Shown piece by piece: positions 26,967 through 35,519 of a stretch of DNA of 64,000 bases. How positions within the stretch are numbered: the stretch's first letter is position 1; the number at the start of each line of letters is the position of its first letter. Below the pieces are notes generated by a model, which was not told where the DNA came from, searched no databases, and saw nothing but the letters and a program-made list of their open reading frames with translations. Both the position numbers and the translations under genes were made by a program. The stretch comes from Barrientosiimonas humi (GTDB lineage: Bacteria; Actinomycetota; Actinomycetes; Actinomycetales; Dermatophilaceae), in assembly GCF_006716095.1 (NCBI RefSeq), contig NZ_VFOK01000001.1, forward strand, positions 1,705,375 to 1,769,374, written 5' to 3'.

Positions 26967-27968
26967 ATGGCGCAGACACCGACGTATGTCGTCGTGGGCC
27001 CGCAGGAGCACGGCGTCACGCGCCACGCGCTGGCCCTGGCCGGCGCGGGCGACGCGGTCGTGCGCCGCCTGCCCGCCCACCCGACGGTGGACGCGCTGCT
27101 CGCTGCCGCCGACGGGGCCGGCGCGGTGCACCTGCACCTGACCGACCACCTGCTCGCGGGCTCGCCCGCCGCCGCGGCCGACCTCGTCGAGGCCCTCGCC
27201 GACCGGTGCCGCACCACGCTGACCCTGCACGACGTCCCCCAGCCCGCGGAGGGCGCCGAGCGGTACGCCCGCCGGGCGCGGGCATACGGGCGGATGCGGC
27301 GGGCCGCCGCCGTCTGCGTCGTCGCCAGCGAGCACGAGCGCGAGGCGCTGGAGCGCTGCGGGGACAGCGACACCCCGATCGAGGTCGTGCCGCTGCCGGT
27401 CGAGCGCAGCGTGCACCGGCCCGCCGGGGCGAGCGCCGAAACCCCTTTTGCCGTGGCGGTTCTCGGGTTCGTCTATCCCGGCAAGGGCCACCTCGACGTG
27501 CTCGCGGCGATGCGTGACCTGCCGGCCGAGGTCGGGCTCGACGTGCTGGGCGCGCCCTCCCCCGGCCACGACGGGCTGCTGGACGAGCTGGCCGCCGGGG
27601 CCGCCGAGCAGGGGCGCCGGCTGCGGGTCACCGGTTATGTCGACGACGCCGACCTCGCGGGCGAGCTGACCCGCCCCGTGGTGCCCGTCCTGGCCCACCG
27701 GCACGCGTCGGCGTCGGGCAGCGCCGCCACCTGGATCGGGCACGGCCGGCGGCCGGTGGCGCTCGACGGCGGCTACGCCCGCGAGCTCGCCGCGCGGTAC
27801 CCCTGGGCGGTGACCGTCGTCGACGACCTCGCCGCGGGGATGGCCGCCGCGCTGAGCGGCGAGGTGAGCACCTGGATCGACCCGGGCGACGGGCGTACGG
27901 CCGTCGTCGACACCGCCGAGGCGGCGCGCCTGGAGGCGCTGGCCGTCGGCGAACGGGCGCTGGCATGA
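26967..27968 (+). CDS. GT4-like glycosyltransferase
   Basis: A 333-residue GT-B protein, first gene of the plus-strand glycan operon. The N-terminal half is short and has AVHLHLTDHLLAGSP and LTLHDVPQPAEGAERYARR. The donor half contains IEVVPLPVERSVHRP, VAVLGFVYPGKGHLDVLAAM (G-x-x-x-x-x-K-G as in GT4) and LRVTGYVDDADLAGEL. The usual E-x7-E acceptor motif is not clearly present; instead SASGSAATWIGHGRRPVALD stands there. It may therefore be a divergent or inactive member. Cytoplasmic, no signal. Confidence 0.75.
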   Translation: MAQTPTYVVVGPQEHGVTRHALALAGAGDAVVRRLPAHPTVDALLAAADGAGAVHLHLTDHLLAGSPAAAADLVEALADRCRTTLTLHDVPQPAEGAERYARRARAYGRMRRAAAVCVVASEHEREALERCGDSDTPIEVVPLPVERSVHRPAGASAETPFAVAVLGFVYPGKGHLDVLAAMRDLPAEVGLDVLGAPSPGHDGLLDELAAGAAEQGRRLRVTGYVDDADLAGELTRPVVPVLAHRHASASGSAATWIGHGRRPVALDGGYARELAARYPWAVTVVDDLAAGMAAALSGEVSTWIDPGDGRTAVVDTAEAARLEALAVGERALA

Positions 27969-29194
27969 CCGGTCCCCGCGTGAGCGTCGTCGTCCCGCAC
28001 TACGACGACCCCCAGCGCCTGCGGTGGGTGCTGCAGGCCCTGGAGCAGCAGCGCGGCGCACCTCCGATCGACGTGGTGGTCGCCGACGACGGCTCGCCCG
28101 AGCCGCCCGCGCTGCCCGACGTGCGCCTGCCGGTGCGCCTGGTGCGCCAGGACCGCCAGGGGTTCCGCGCCGCCGCCGCCCGCAACCTCGGGGCGGCGAA
28201 CGCCTGCGGCGACCCGCTGATCTTCCTCGACGGCGACACGCTGCCCGCGCCCGGATTCGTGCGGGCGATGGTCGAGGCGATCGCCCGGCACGAGCGCGGG
28301 CACGGCGTGCTGGCCGTGGGGCGGCGTCGGCACGTGCGCCTCGAGGGGCTGGGCGACGCGCAGATCCTGCACCACCTGGTGCGCGAGCAGGTCCCGGCCG
28401 ACCGTGACCTCGGCAGCCCCGCCTGGCTCACCGGGGGCTACGCCCGCACCCGCAACCTGACCGCGGCCGGTCCCGAGGACTTCCGGCTGGTGATCAGCGC
28501 GGTGCTGGCCACCACCCGGGGACTGTTCGAGCGGATCGGCGGGTTCGACGCGTCGATGGTGGGGTACGGCGGCGAGGACTGGGACCTGGCGTTCCGCGCG
28601 TGGGTGGCCGGCGCCGACCTGGTGCACGCCCCCGACGCGGTCGCCTGGCACGACGGGCCCGACCTGGCCGGTCGCGGCTTCGACATCCGCGACCGCAAGA
28701 ACCTGGAGTCCCTCGCGCTCGCCGACCGGATCCCGCTGCGCTCGGCCCGCCCGCCGGGCGTGCACCACCCGGTGCCGCGGGTGCTGGTGACGCTGCGGCT
28801 CGGGCGCAGCGGAGCCGCCGCCGCGCTGACCTGCGTCGGGGAGCTGCTGCGCGGCGACGACGTCGGCGTCTGGCTCCTCGACCGCGACGAGGTGCCCGGC
28901 CCGCTCCGCCACGACCCGCGCGTGCACGCGGGCTCCCCGCCACCGGCGGCGCTGGCCCGATCGCCCCGACGGGTCGACCTGCGGCAGCCGCTGCTGCTCG
29001 GGCGCACCGTGGACCAGCTGACCGACCTGGAGGTGCCGAACCTGTTGTCCGCCAGGGACGCTCGCGATCTTGCCCGAGGAGTCACCCTGCCTCCCACTCC
29101 CCTGCCCGACGGCATGAGCGTGCTGCACGACGAGCCGTTCCTGGAGCGTCGCTGGGCCGTGGCGGAGGCCGAACGAGGAGCCGTGCCGTGCTGA
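27965..29194 (+). CDS. Glycosyltransferase family 2 with C-terminal extension
   Basis: A 409-residue enzyme whose first 260 residues are a complete GT-A domain: VSVVVPHYDDPQRLRWVLQAL, VVADDGSPEPPALPD, the metal site IFLDGDTLPAPGFVRAM and the C-terminal IGGFDASMVGYGGEDWDLAFR (glyco_transf_7C). The last 150 residues (from VLVTLRLGRSGAAAALTCVGELL) are unlike the core and may bind the acceptor or a partner. The start overlaps the previous stop (ATGA), and the stop overlaps the next gene's start by 7 bases. It is similar in design to the GT2 at 22808. Confidence 0.86.
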   Translation: MTGPRVSVVVPHYDDPQRLRWVLQALEQQRGAPPIDVVVADDGSPEPPALPDVRLPVRLVRQDRQGFRAAAARNLGAANACGDPLIFLDGDTLPAPGFVRAMVEAIARHERGHGVLAVGRRRHVRLEGLGDAQILHHLVREQVPADRDLGSPAWLTGGYARTRNLTAAGPEDFRLVISAVLATTRGLFERIGGFDASMVGYGGEDWDLAFRAWVAGADLVHAPDAVAWHDGPDLAGRGFDIRDRKNLESLALADRIPLRSARPPGVHHPVPRVLVTLRLGRSGAAAALTCVGELLRGDDVGVWLLDRDEVPGPLRHDPRVHAGSPPPAALARSPRRVDLRQPLLLGRTVDQLTDLEVPNLLSARDARDLARGVTLPPTPLPDGMSVLHDEPFLERRWAVAEAERGAVPC

Positions 29195-30255
29195 CCGACA
29201 CCACCACCGACGGGGCCCTGCTCGACCCGTCCGACGACCTCGTCGGCAGGGTCACCCGCTGGGCCGGGGAGGTTACCGAGCTCGACGACCCGGTGGGCGC
29301 GACCCTCGGCCAGCTGCCGGGGCTCGGCCGGGAGGCCCCACGACCGGGCTCGGGCGACACCCTGCGGCTGTTCGACCTGCTCTCGCGGGTGGCGGCGGTC
29401 GACCTGGTCGTCGCGCGCACGGTCGAGCCGCACCTGGACGCGCTGTCGATCCTCGACCAGGCCCCCGAACCCCCGAACCTCGACGCCATCGGTGTCGGGC
29501 CGAGCGCGACCTGGGGCGTCTTCGCGGCCGAGGGCCCGGGCGTGCGCGTCACCGCGACCCGGCGCGGCGACGGCTGGACCGTCAGCGGGCACAAGCCGTG
29601 GAGCTCCCTCGGTCGCCGGCTCACCCACGCGCTGGTCACCGCCTGGACCGGCGAGCGCACCCGCCGGTTGTTCGCCGTGCCGCTGCGCCACGAGGGCGTC
29701 GCGGTCGAGTCGAGCGACCGGTGGATCGCGCGCGGCATGGCCCTGATCCCCTCGGTCGGCATCGACCTGACCGACGTTCCGGCCGTCCCCGTCGGCGAGG
29801 ACGGGTGGTATCTCACGCGGCCCGGCTTCTGGTGGGGCGCGGTCGGGGTGGCGGCGTGCTGGTACGGCGGGGCCACCGCGGTCGCCGAGCTGCTGCACCC
29901 GCGCCCCGGCCGGGAGCCCGACCAGGTGGCCCTGATGCACCTCGGAGAGGCCGACACCGCGCTGTTCGCGGCGCGCACCGCCCTGCAGCACGCCGCGGCG
30001 CAGATCGACGCGAGCGGCCAGGGCGCCGCCGGCCGGTCCACCGAGCTGCTCGCCCGGCGGGTGCGCGGCCTGGTCCGCCAGGTCGGCGACGACGTGCTAG
30101 CCCGCACCTCCCGCGCGACCGGGCCCGGGCCGCTGGTCTCCCAGGAGCGGCACGCCCGCCGGGTCGCCGACCTGCACCTCTACCTGCGCCAGGAGCACGC
30201 CGAGCGGGACGCGGCCGCACTCGGTCAGGCGCTGCAGCAGGACGGTGCGTCATGA
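29188..30255 (+). CDS. Acyl-CoA-dehydrogenase-like flavoprotein in a glycan operon
   Basis: A 355-residue protein resembling acyl-CoA dehydrogenases. The middle beta domain is clear: VRVTATRRGDGWTVSGHKPWSSLGRRLTHALVTAWTG. The C-terminal helical part (ALMHLGEADTALFAARTAL onwards) matches the four-helix bundle. The N-terminal helical domain is shortened and I cannot place the usual catalytic glutamate. GTG 29188 is supported by AGGAG seven bases upstream. Set between glycosyltransferases and a PIG-L deacetylase, it may oxidise a sugar- or lipid-linked intermediate rather than a fatty acyl-CoA. That role is inference. Confidence 0.8.
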   Translation: MLTDTTTDGALLDPSDDLVGRVTRWAGEVTELDDPVGATLGQLPGLGREAPRPGSGDTLRLFDLLSRVAAVDLVVARTVEPHLDALSILDQAPEPPNLDAIGVGPSATWGVFAAEGPGVRVTATRRGDGWTVSGHKPWSSLGRRLTHALVTAWTGERTRRLFAVPLRHEGVAVESSDRWIARGMALIPSVGIDLTDVPAVPVGEDGWYLTRPGFWWGAVGVAACWYGGATAVAELLHPRPGREPDQVALMHLGEADTALFAARTALQHAAAQIDASGQGAAGRSTELLARRVRGLVRQVGDDVLARTSRATGPGPLVSQERHARRVADLHLYLRQEHAERDAAALGQALQQDGAS

Positions 30256-31571
30256 GCTTCCACCACGCGATGCGCGGCACGCCGGAGGCCGACTGGCTGA
30301 CGGCGCTCGAGGACCGTCCGCCACCCGCGTTCGAGCTGCAGCCGGGCACCCGGCTGCTCGTGGTCGTCGCGGCCCACCCCGACGACGAGACGCTCGGCGC
30401 GGGCGGGCTGATCGCGCACGCCCACGGCCGCGGCATCCCGGTCGAGGTGCTGGTGCTGTCCGACGGCGAGGCCTCGCACCCCGACTCCCCCACCCGCACC
30501 CCCGAGGAGCTCGCCGAGATCCGCCGGCGCGAGGTGGCGCACGCCGTGCACGCCCTCGCCCCCGACGTACGTCCTCGGCAGCCGGGCCTGCCCGACGGGC
30601 GCCTCGCCGAGCACGTCGACAGCGCGACCTCGCTGCTGCGCGAGATCGTCGGCGACGTCGGCGTGGGTGCCGTGCTGGCGGCCCCCTGGGAGGGCGACCG
30701 TCACCCCGACCACGAGGCGGCGGCGCAGGCGGCCGAGCGGGTCGCGCGCGAGACCGGGGCGCTGCTGCTGGAGTACCCCGTCTGGGCGTGGCACTGGGGC
30801 CGGCCGCAGGACCTGCCGTGGGACCGGCTGGTCGCCCTGCCGCTGACGGAGGCCGACCACGCGGCCAAGCGCACCGCGCTCGCCCGGCACCGCAGCCAGG
30901 TCGAGCCGCTGTCGGACGAACCCGGCGACGAGTTGCTGCTGAGCGCCGACATGCTGGGCCACTTCGACCGCGGCACAGAGGTTTTCGTCGATCCGGCGGG
31001 AGACGCCACCCGGCCCGTGCTGGAGCGGCTGCACCGCCGCTCGGCCGACCCGTGGGCGGTCGGCGCGAGCGCCTACGAGCACGACAAGCGCGCGGCGACG
31101 CTGGACGCGCTGCCCGCCGGGCGCACCTTCGAGCACGTGCTCGACGCGGGGTGCTCGATCGGCGCGCTGACCGCCGAGCTGGCCGCCCGCGCGCACCGGG
31201 TCACCGCCCTGGACCTGAGCGAGACCGCCGTGGCTGCCGCGCAGCGGCGCCTGGCGGGGCTGGCCCACGTGGACGTACGCACCGCGCGGCTCCCGCAGGA
31301 CTGGCCCGACGGGCGGTTCGACCTGGTGGTCGTCTCGGAGATCGCCTACTTCCTGTCGCCGGAGGAGCTCGACGGGCTCGCCGACCAGGCCCGCGCGGCG
31401 CTGGCGCCCGGCGGACTCGTGCTGGTGTGCAGCTGGCGGCACGAGGTCGACGGCTGGCCCTGGCCCGACGGTCAGGCGGCGCACGCGCACCTGGTGGCGG
31501 CGCTCGGGCTGGAGCCGACCCTGGAGCGCGCCGAGCGCGACTACCGACTCACGGTCCTGGAGGAACGATGA
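30252..31571 (+). CDS. PIG-L deacetylase fused to SAM methyltransferase
   Basis: A 439-residue fusion. Residues about 35-240 are a PIG-L/LmbE zinc deacetylase with AAHPDDETLGAGG (His42, Asp45) and the second motif GDRHPDHEAAAQ. Members remove acetyl groups from N-acetyl sugars such as GlcNAc-inositol. Residues about 270-439 are a class I methyltransferase with motif I LDAGCSIGALTAELA and a NodS-like DLVVVSEIAYFLSPEEL. The parts could deacetylate and then methylate the same amino sugar. The start overlaps the previous stop (ATGA) and its stop overlaps the next start. Located in the cytoplasm, no signal. Confidence 0.9.
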   Translation: MSFHHAMRGTPEADWLTALEDRPPPAFELQPGTRLLVVVAAHPDDETLGAGGLIAHAHGRGIPVEVLVLSDGEASHPDSPTRTPEELAEIRRREVAHAVHALAPDVRPRQPGLPDGRLAEHVDSATSLLREIVGDVGVGAVLAAPWEGDRHPDHEAAAQAAERVARETGALLLEYPVWAWHWGRPQDLPWDRLVALPLTEADHAAKRTALARHRSQVEPLSDEPGDELLLSADMLGHFDRGTEVFVDPAGDATRPVLERLHRRSADPWAVGASAYEHDKRAATLDALPAGRTFEHVLDAGCSIGALTAELAARAHRVTALDLSETAVAAAQRRLAGLAHVDVRTARLPQDWPDGRFDLVVVSEIAYFLSPEELDGLADQARAALAPGGLVLVCSWRHEVDGWPWPDGQAAHAHLVAALGLEPTLERAERDYRLTVLEER

Positions 31572-32449
31572 TCGAGCGACCCGTCATGGGTGTGGTGGTG
31601 CCGGCGCGCGACGAGGAGGCGCTGCTGCCCGAGTGCCTGGAGCACCTGCAGGTCGCCGTCGACGAGCTGCACCGGCGCACGCGCTGGCGCGCCCGCGCGG
31701 TGGTCGTGCTCGACTCGTGCACCGACGGCAGCGCCGGCGCCGTGGCCGCGGCGGCCGGCGTGGAGGCGTTGACGATCAGCGCCGGCAACGTCGGGCTCGC
31801 GCGGGCGGCCGGCGCCGACCACCTGCTGCGCACGGGCGTCGCGGTGTCGTGGCTCGCGTGCACCGACGCCGACTCGCGGGTGCCGCGCAGCTGGCTGTGC
31901 GACCAGGTCGAGGCGCACTCGCTCGGCATCGAGCTCGTGATGGGCAGCGTGCTGCCCGACGCGCGCTCGCTCACGCCGGCGCAGCTGGCCGCGTGGCTCG
32001 CGCGGCACGACCTGGGTGACGGCCACGAGCACGTGTTCGGGGCCAACCTCGGGATCAGCGCCCGCGCCTACGCCCACGTCGGCGGTTTCGCCCCGCTGCC
32101 GCTGCACGAGGACGTCGACCTGGTGCGGCGGGTGCGCGCGGCCGGCTTCGTCTGGCACGCGCGCGGCGGCGACCCGGTGATCACCAGTGCCCGCCGGGTC
32201 GGCCGGGCCGCCGGCGGCTTCGCGACCGACCTGCGGCTGCGCCTCGCCGAGCCGGTGCCGACGGACCGACCGGCGGCGCTGGGGGCCGATGCGCCGCCGG
32301 TGCCTGCTCCGGCGGGTGGGCCTCAGCCGTTGTCGGTGGTGCCGTCGGCGGAGCCGCCCTCCTCCCAGGCGCGGTCCTCCTCGTCCCAGGCCTCGGTGCG
32401 CCTGCGCGCGAGCTCCAGGGCCGACTCGGCCTCCTCGCGGGTCTCGTAG
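31568..32449 (+). CDS. Glycosyltransferase family 2; tail runs antisense over the next gene
   Basis: A 293-residue GT-A protein: MGVVVPARDEEALLPECLEHL, the metal site LACTDADSRVPRSWL, and an acceptor region HVGGFAPLPLHEDVDLVRRV. Homology ends near residue 235. The last 55 residues are Pro/Ser-rich and, over 127 bases, read antisense to the small SPOR-like gene at 32323-32529, so they are probably a run-on tail after loss of an earlier stop. The start overlaps the PIG-L fusion stop (ATGA). It is the last gene of the plus-strand glycan operon. Substrate unknown. Confidence 0.82.
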   Translation: MIERPVMGVVVPARDEEALLPECLEHLQVAVDELHRRTRWRARAVVVLDSCTDGSAGAVAAAAGVEALTISAGNVGLARAAGADHLLRTGVAVSWLACTDADSRVPRSWLCDQVEAHSLGIELVMGSVLPDARSLTPAQLAAWLARHDLGDGHEHVFGANLGISARAYAHVGGFAPLPLHEDVDLVRRVRAAGFVWHARGGDPVITSARRVGRAAGGFATDLRLRLAEPVPTDRPAALGADAPPVPAPAGGPQPLSVVPSAEPPSSQARSSSSQASVRLRASSRADSASSRVS

Positions 32450-32529
32450 GGACCCATCAGCTCGCCCTTGGGCTCGGTCTGACCGTCCTGCTCGACCTGA
32501 CCGGTCGAGACGTTGTACCAGTACGCCAT
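32323..32529 (-). CDS. Small SPOR-like protein
   Basis: A 68-residue acidic protein beginning [16 protein letters not shown], then [20 protein letters not shown]. The pattern G-P-Y-x-T-R-E-E-A-x-x-A-L matches the second half of SPOR domains, which bind bare glycan strands of peptidoglycan, but it is shorter than a full SPOR domain and has no membrane anchor. Similar small proteins sit divergent from map in other actinobacteria, as I recall. Start ATG 32529 lies 103 bases from the map start. Its 3' part is overlapped on the other strand by a glycosyltransferase tail. Role unknown. Confidence 0.8.
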   Translation of the reverse strand: MAYWYNVSTGQVEQDGQTEPKGELMGPYETREEAESALELARRRTEAWDEEDRAWEEGGSADGTTDNG

Positions 32530-32619
32530 CGTCGGCTCCTCCTGTGCGCGTCGTGCTGCGTGCGCTCACGCACGCCCTCTTTCGCCCACTCTATGGGTGG
32601 CCGGTGACAGCGCCCCTCA

Positions 32620-32625
32620 TACACT
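32620..32625 (+). promoter_or_regulatory. -10-like element of map
   Basis: TACACT, seven bases, ATG at 32633. No ribosome binding site is seen. Confidence 0.5.
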
Positions 32626-32632
32626 CGGGCGC

Positions 32633-33493
32633 ATGTCCCAGACCACGGCTGTGCGTCCCGGCCGCGTCGCACCGCGACGCCCTGTGCCCTCGGCCATCGC
32701 CCGCCCGGAGTACGTCGACCGCACCTCTCCCGCCCCGTGGACCGGGCCGGAGGTCAAGGACGCCGGCACCATCGAGCGGATGCGCGTCGCGGGGCGCATC
32801 GCCGCCCAGGCGCTGCAGGCCGCGGGCGCGGCCGTCTCGCCGGGCGTCACCACCGACGAGCTGGACCGGGTCGGCCACGAGTTCCTGCTCGACCACGGCG
32901 CCTACCCCTCGACCCTGGGCTACCGCGGGTTCCCCAAGTCGCTGTGCACCTCGGTCAACGAGGTCATCTGCCACGGCATCCCCGACGACCGCCCGCTGCA
33001 GGACGGAGACATCGTCAAGATCGACATCACCGCCTTCGTCGACGGCGTGCACGGCGACAACTGCGCCACCTTCCTCGTCGGTGAGGTCGCCCCCGAGGTG
33101 CGCGACCTGGTCACCCGCACCGAGGAGGCGATGCACCGCGGCATCAAGGCCGCCCTCCCCGGCCGCGAGGTCAACGTCATCGGGCGGGTCATCGAGCGCT
33201 ACGCCCGCCGGTTCGGCTACGGCGTGGTGCGCGACTACACCGGCCACGGCATCGGCGAGACGTTCCACTCCGGCCTGGTCATCCCGCACTACGACGCCGC
33301 CCCGGCGCACGCCGACGTCATCGAGCCGGGCATGACCTTCACCGTCGAGCCGATGCTCGACCTCGGCACCCCCGACTGGATCATGTGGGACGACGAGTGG
33401 ACCGTTGTCACCGCCGACGGCAGCTGGTCGGCACAGTTCGAGAACACCATCCTGATCACCGAGTCGGGCCCTGAGATCCTCACCCGGCCGTAG
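32633..33493 (+). CDS. map: Type I methionine aminopeptidase
   Basis: A 286-residue metalloprotease removing the initiator methionine. The five metal ligands are present: Asp in [12 protein letters not shown], Asp in [13 protein letters not shown], His in [13 protein letters not shown], Glu in [10 protein letters not shown] and Glu in [11 protein letters not shown]. The substrate His is in [14 protein letters not shown] 40-residue N-terminal extension with a Pro-rich segment ([15 protein letters not shown]) resembles the actinobacterial MetAP1c form, which binds the ribosome through such a linker. The start follows a -10-like TACACT by seven bases. It is followed by ppgK on the same strand. 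Confidence 0.96.
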   Translation: MSQTTAVRPGRVAPRRPVPSAIARPEYVDRTSPAPWTGPEVKDAGTIERMRVAGRIAAQALQAAGAAVSPGVTTDELDRVGHEFLLDHGAYPSTLGYRGFPKSLCTSVNEVICHGIPDDRPLQDGDIVKIDITAFVDGVHGDNCATFLVGEVAPEVRDLVTRTEEAMHRGIKAALPGREVNVIGRVIERYARRFGYGVVRDYTGHGIGETFHSGLVIPHYDAAPAHADVIEPGMTFTVEPMLDLGTPDWIMWDDEWTVVTADGSWSAQFENTILITESGPEILTRP

Positions 33494-33533
33494 ACGTACA
33501 TCACCCGCAAGACCTGGAGCACGAGGAGAATCC

Positions 33534-34349
33534 ATGGCCAAGGCCAAGCAGTACCCGCTCGGGATCGACATCGGCGGCTCGGGCATCAAGGGTGCGCCGG
33601 TCGACCTCGACAAGGGCGAGTTCGCGAAGGACCGGCTGCGCGTGCCGACGCCGGAGAAGTCCACGCCGGAGGCCGTCGCCGACTGCGTGGTGCAGATCGT
33701 CGAGCACTTCTCCGCCGAGATCGGTGACGAGGCCGTGGGCATCACGATCCCCGGCGTGGTCACCCACGGCGTCGTGCGCACCGCCGCCAACATCGACAAG
33801 TCGTGGACCGACTTCCCGATCGAGGAGGAGCTGGAGAAGCGCCTCGGCCGCAACATCACCGTGCTCAACGACGCCGACGCGGCTGGGCTCGGCGAGTGGC
33901 ACTACGGCGCGGCGAAGAAGTGGACCGAGGGGCTCGTCGTCATGACGACGCTCGGCACCGGGATCGGCAGCGCGCTGCTGAACAACGGTGTGCTCGTGCC
34001 GAACTCGGAGTTCGGCCACCTCGAGATCGACGGGTTCGACGCCGAGAGCAAGGCCTCGTCGCGGGCACGCACCGAGGAGGGGCTGACGTATCCGCAGTGG
34101 GCCGAGCGGCTGCAGCGCTACTACACCGTCGTCGAGAACCTCGTGTGGCCCGACCTGTTCGTCGTGGGCGGCGGGGTGTCCAAGGACGCCGACGAGTACC
34201 TCCCGCTGCTCGACCTGCGCACGCCGATCGTGCCGGCGAAGCTGAAGAACGCCGCGGGCATCGTCGGCGCGGCCCGCACCGCGCACGACCGGGCGGGCAT
34301 GGCCAGCCGCACCGACAAGGGCGCCAAGAAGGGCGGCAAGAAGAAGTAG
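33534..34349 (+). CDS. ppgK: Polyphosphate glucokinase
   Basis: A 271-residue ROK-type kinase that phosphorylates glucose with polyphosphate or ATP. The phosphate-binding motif [17 protein letters not shown] is at the N-terminus. [16 protein letters not shown] carries the catalytic Asp, and [16 protein letters not shown] the second phosphate loop. [10 protein letters not shown] and the following [11 protein letters not shown] are typical of PpgK. A lysine-rich tail ([12 protein letters not shown]) ends the protein and may help bind polyphosphate. GAGGAG eight bases before ATG 33534 is a good ribosome site. It is convergent with the FemX-like gene, sharing a hairpin at the stops. Confidence 0.96.
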   Translation: MAKAKQYPLGIDIGGSGIKGAPVDLDKGEFAKDRLRVPTPEKSTPEAVADCVVQIVEHFSAEIGDEAVGITIPGVVTHGVVRTAANIDKSWTDFPIEEELEKRLGRNITVLNDADAAGLGEWHYGAAKKWTEGLVVMTTLGTGIGSALLNNGVLVPNSEFGHLEIDGFDAESKASSRARTEEGLTYPQWAERLQRYYTVVENLVWPDLFVVGGGVSKDADEYLPLLDLRTPIVPAKLKNAAGIVGAARTAHDRAGMASRTDKGAKKGGKKK

Positions 34350-34361
34350 CCCCGGGCTACT
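34345..34361. terminator. Shared hairpin over both stop codons (ppgK/femX-like)
   Basis: AGTAGC (34345-34350) pairs with GCTACT (34356-34361) around CCCGG. The ppgK TAG and the opposing gene's TAG both lie in the stem arms. It would act on transcripts from either side. Confidence 0.5.
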
Positions 34362-35499
34362 GCTTCGCGCGCACCGCCCGGTCCCGCTCGCGCAGCTCGC
34401 GCACCGCGCCCCGGGGGTCGCGCGCGGCCTTCTTGACCGCGGGGAGCCCGCGCTTGAGCCCGGAGCGCACCAGCGGCAGGGCCGTGGCGAACGCGGGGTA
34501 CAGCGGCGACAGCGGCTTCTCCCAGGTGCCGACGAGCAGGTCCTCGTGCTTGGCGAACTGGCGCTTGAAGTCGGAGATGCCGTCGTTGAGCAGCCCGTTG
34601 AAGTCGTACCGCTCGACGCCCTGGGCCTTGACGTGCTTCATGGCGTGGAACTTCAGGCCGTAGTTGAGCCGCAGCTTCATGCCGCGCGGGTTGACCCCGC
34701 CGTAGAGCTCGAAGGCGGTCTCGGCCGACACGACCAGCCACACGAACGCGACGACCTCGTCACCCTCCCAGGCCGCGAGCAGCTGCGACCGCTCGCCCAT
34801 CAGGTCGCGGATGCCGCGGTGGTAGTCGTCGCTGTGCACCGCGAAGTCGGCGCGGCGGGCGGTCTCCCGGTTGATCGCGAGCACCTGCTCCAGGTCGGCG
34901 TCGGTGGTGACCTCGCCGAACCGGACGTTCTCCGCGCGGAACGACTTGCGCACGTTCTGCCGGGTCGAGGACGACAGCTCCTTGAGGATCGTGTCCTCGT
35001 CGCGGGTCAGGTCGACCACGAGCGTGCGCGGGATGAGGCCGGTGCTGGCGGAGCGGCGGAAGCCGGCCGCCTCGACCTGGGCGAGCCAGCCGGTCACCGG
35101 CTTGGCGAGCTCGGCCTCGGCGATGTCGTCGGCCTCGCCCTTGGGCATCGGCGAGAACGGCTCGGGCCAGTCGGGCTCGACGGTCAGCGCCACCGGCCCG
35201 TGCTCGCGGCGCACGTGGTCGGCGAGGGCGGACAGCACGGCGGCGCGGTCACCCTCGGCGGCCTGCGGCCCGCGCGGGACGTACGCCAGCGACCGGAACG
35301 GCGGCGGCAGTCGCCGCAGCAGGACCTGGGCCGAGCCGACCACCCGGTCGCCGTCGCGCACGACGTAGCGGTGGGCGGTCCACTCGTAGCGAGCCTTCAG
35401 CTCGCCCCAGCCCCACAGCTGCAGGGGGTGGCCGCCGGCGTCGTCGACGATGGCGTCCCACTCGGTGCGGTCGAGGACGGGTTCGACGGCAAGGCTCAT
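34357..35499 (-). CDS. FemX/FemAB-like peptidyltransferase
   Basis: A 380-residue member of the FemABX (GNAT-fold) family, which adds amino acids from aminoacyl-tRNA to the peptidoglycan stem. Visible features: GGHPLQLWGWGELKARYEW, RRLPPPFRSLAYVPRGPQ, the helical arm TRQNVRKSFRAENVRFGEV, and the C-terminal ELYGGVNPRGMKLRLNYGLKF with YDFNGLLNDGISDFKRQF, a typical Fem signature. It fits an organism with an interpeptide bridge. The start ATG has TAGCCT seven bases upstream (leaderless type). The amino acid transferred cannot be read. Confidence 0.88.
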   Translation of the reverse strand: MSLAVEPVLDRTEWDAIVDDAGGHPLQLWGWGELKARYEWTAHRYVVRDGDRVVGSAQVLLRRLPPPFRSLAYVPRGPQAAEGDRAAVLSALADHVRREHGPVALTVEPDWPEPFSPMPKGEADDIAEAELAKPVTGWLAQVEAAGFRRSASTGLIPRTLVVDLTRDEDTILKELSSSTRQNVRKSFRAENVRFGEVTTDADLEQVLAINRETARRADFAVHSDDYHRGIRDLMGERSQLLAAWEGDEVVAFVWLVVSAETAFELYGGVNPRGMKLRLNYGLKFHAMKHVKAQGVERYDFNGLLNDGISDFKRQFAKHEDLLVGTWEKPLSPLYPAFATALPLVRSGLKRGLPAVKKAARDPRGAVRELRERDRAVRAKQ

Positions 35500-35506
35500 G
35501 GCCGAA

Positions 35507-35512
35507 AGGCTA
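35507..35512 (-). promoter_or_regulatory. -10-like element of the femX-like gene
   Basis: TAGCCT on the minus strand, seven bases before the ATG at 35499. Confidence 0.45.
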
Positions 35513-35519
35513 TCGACCC

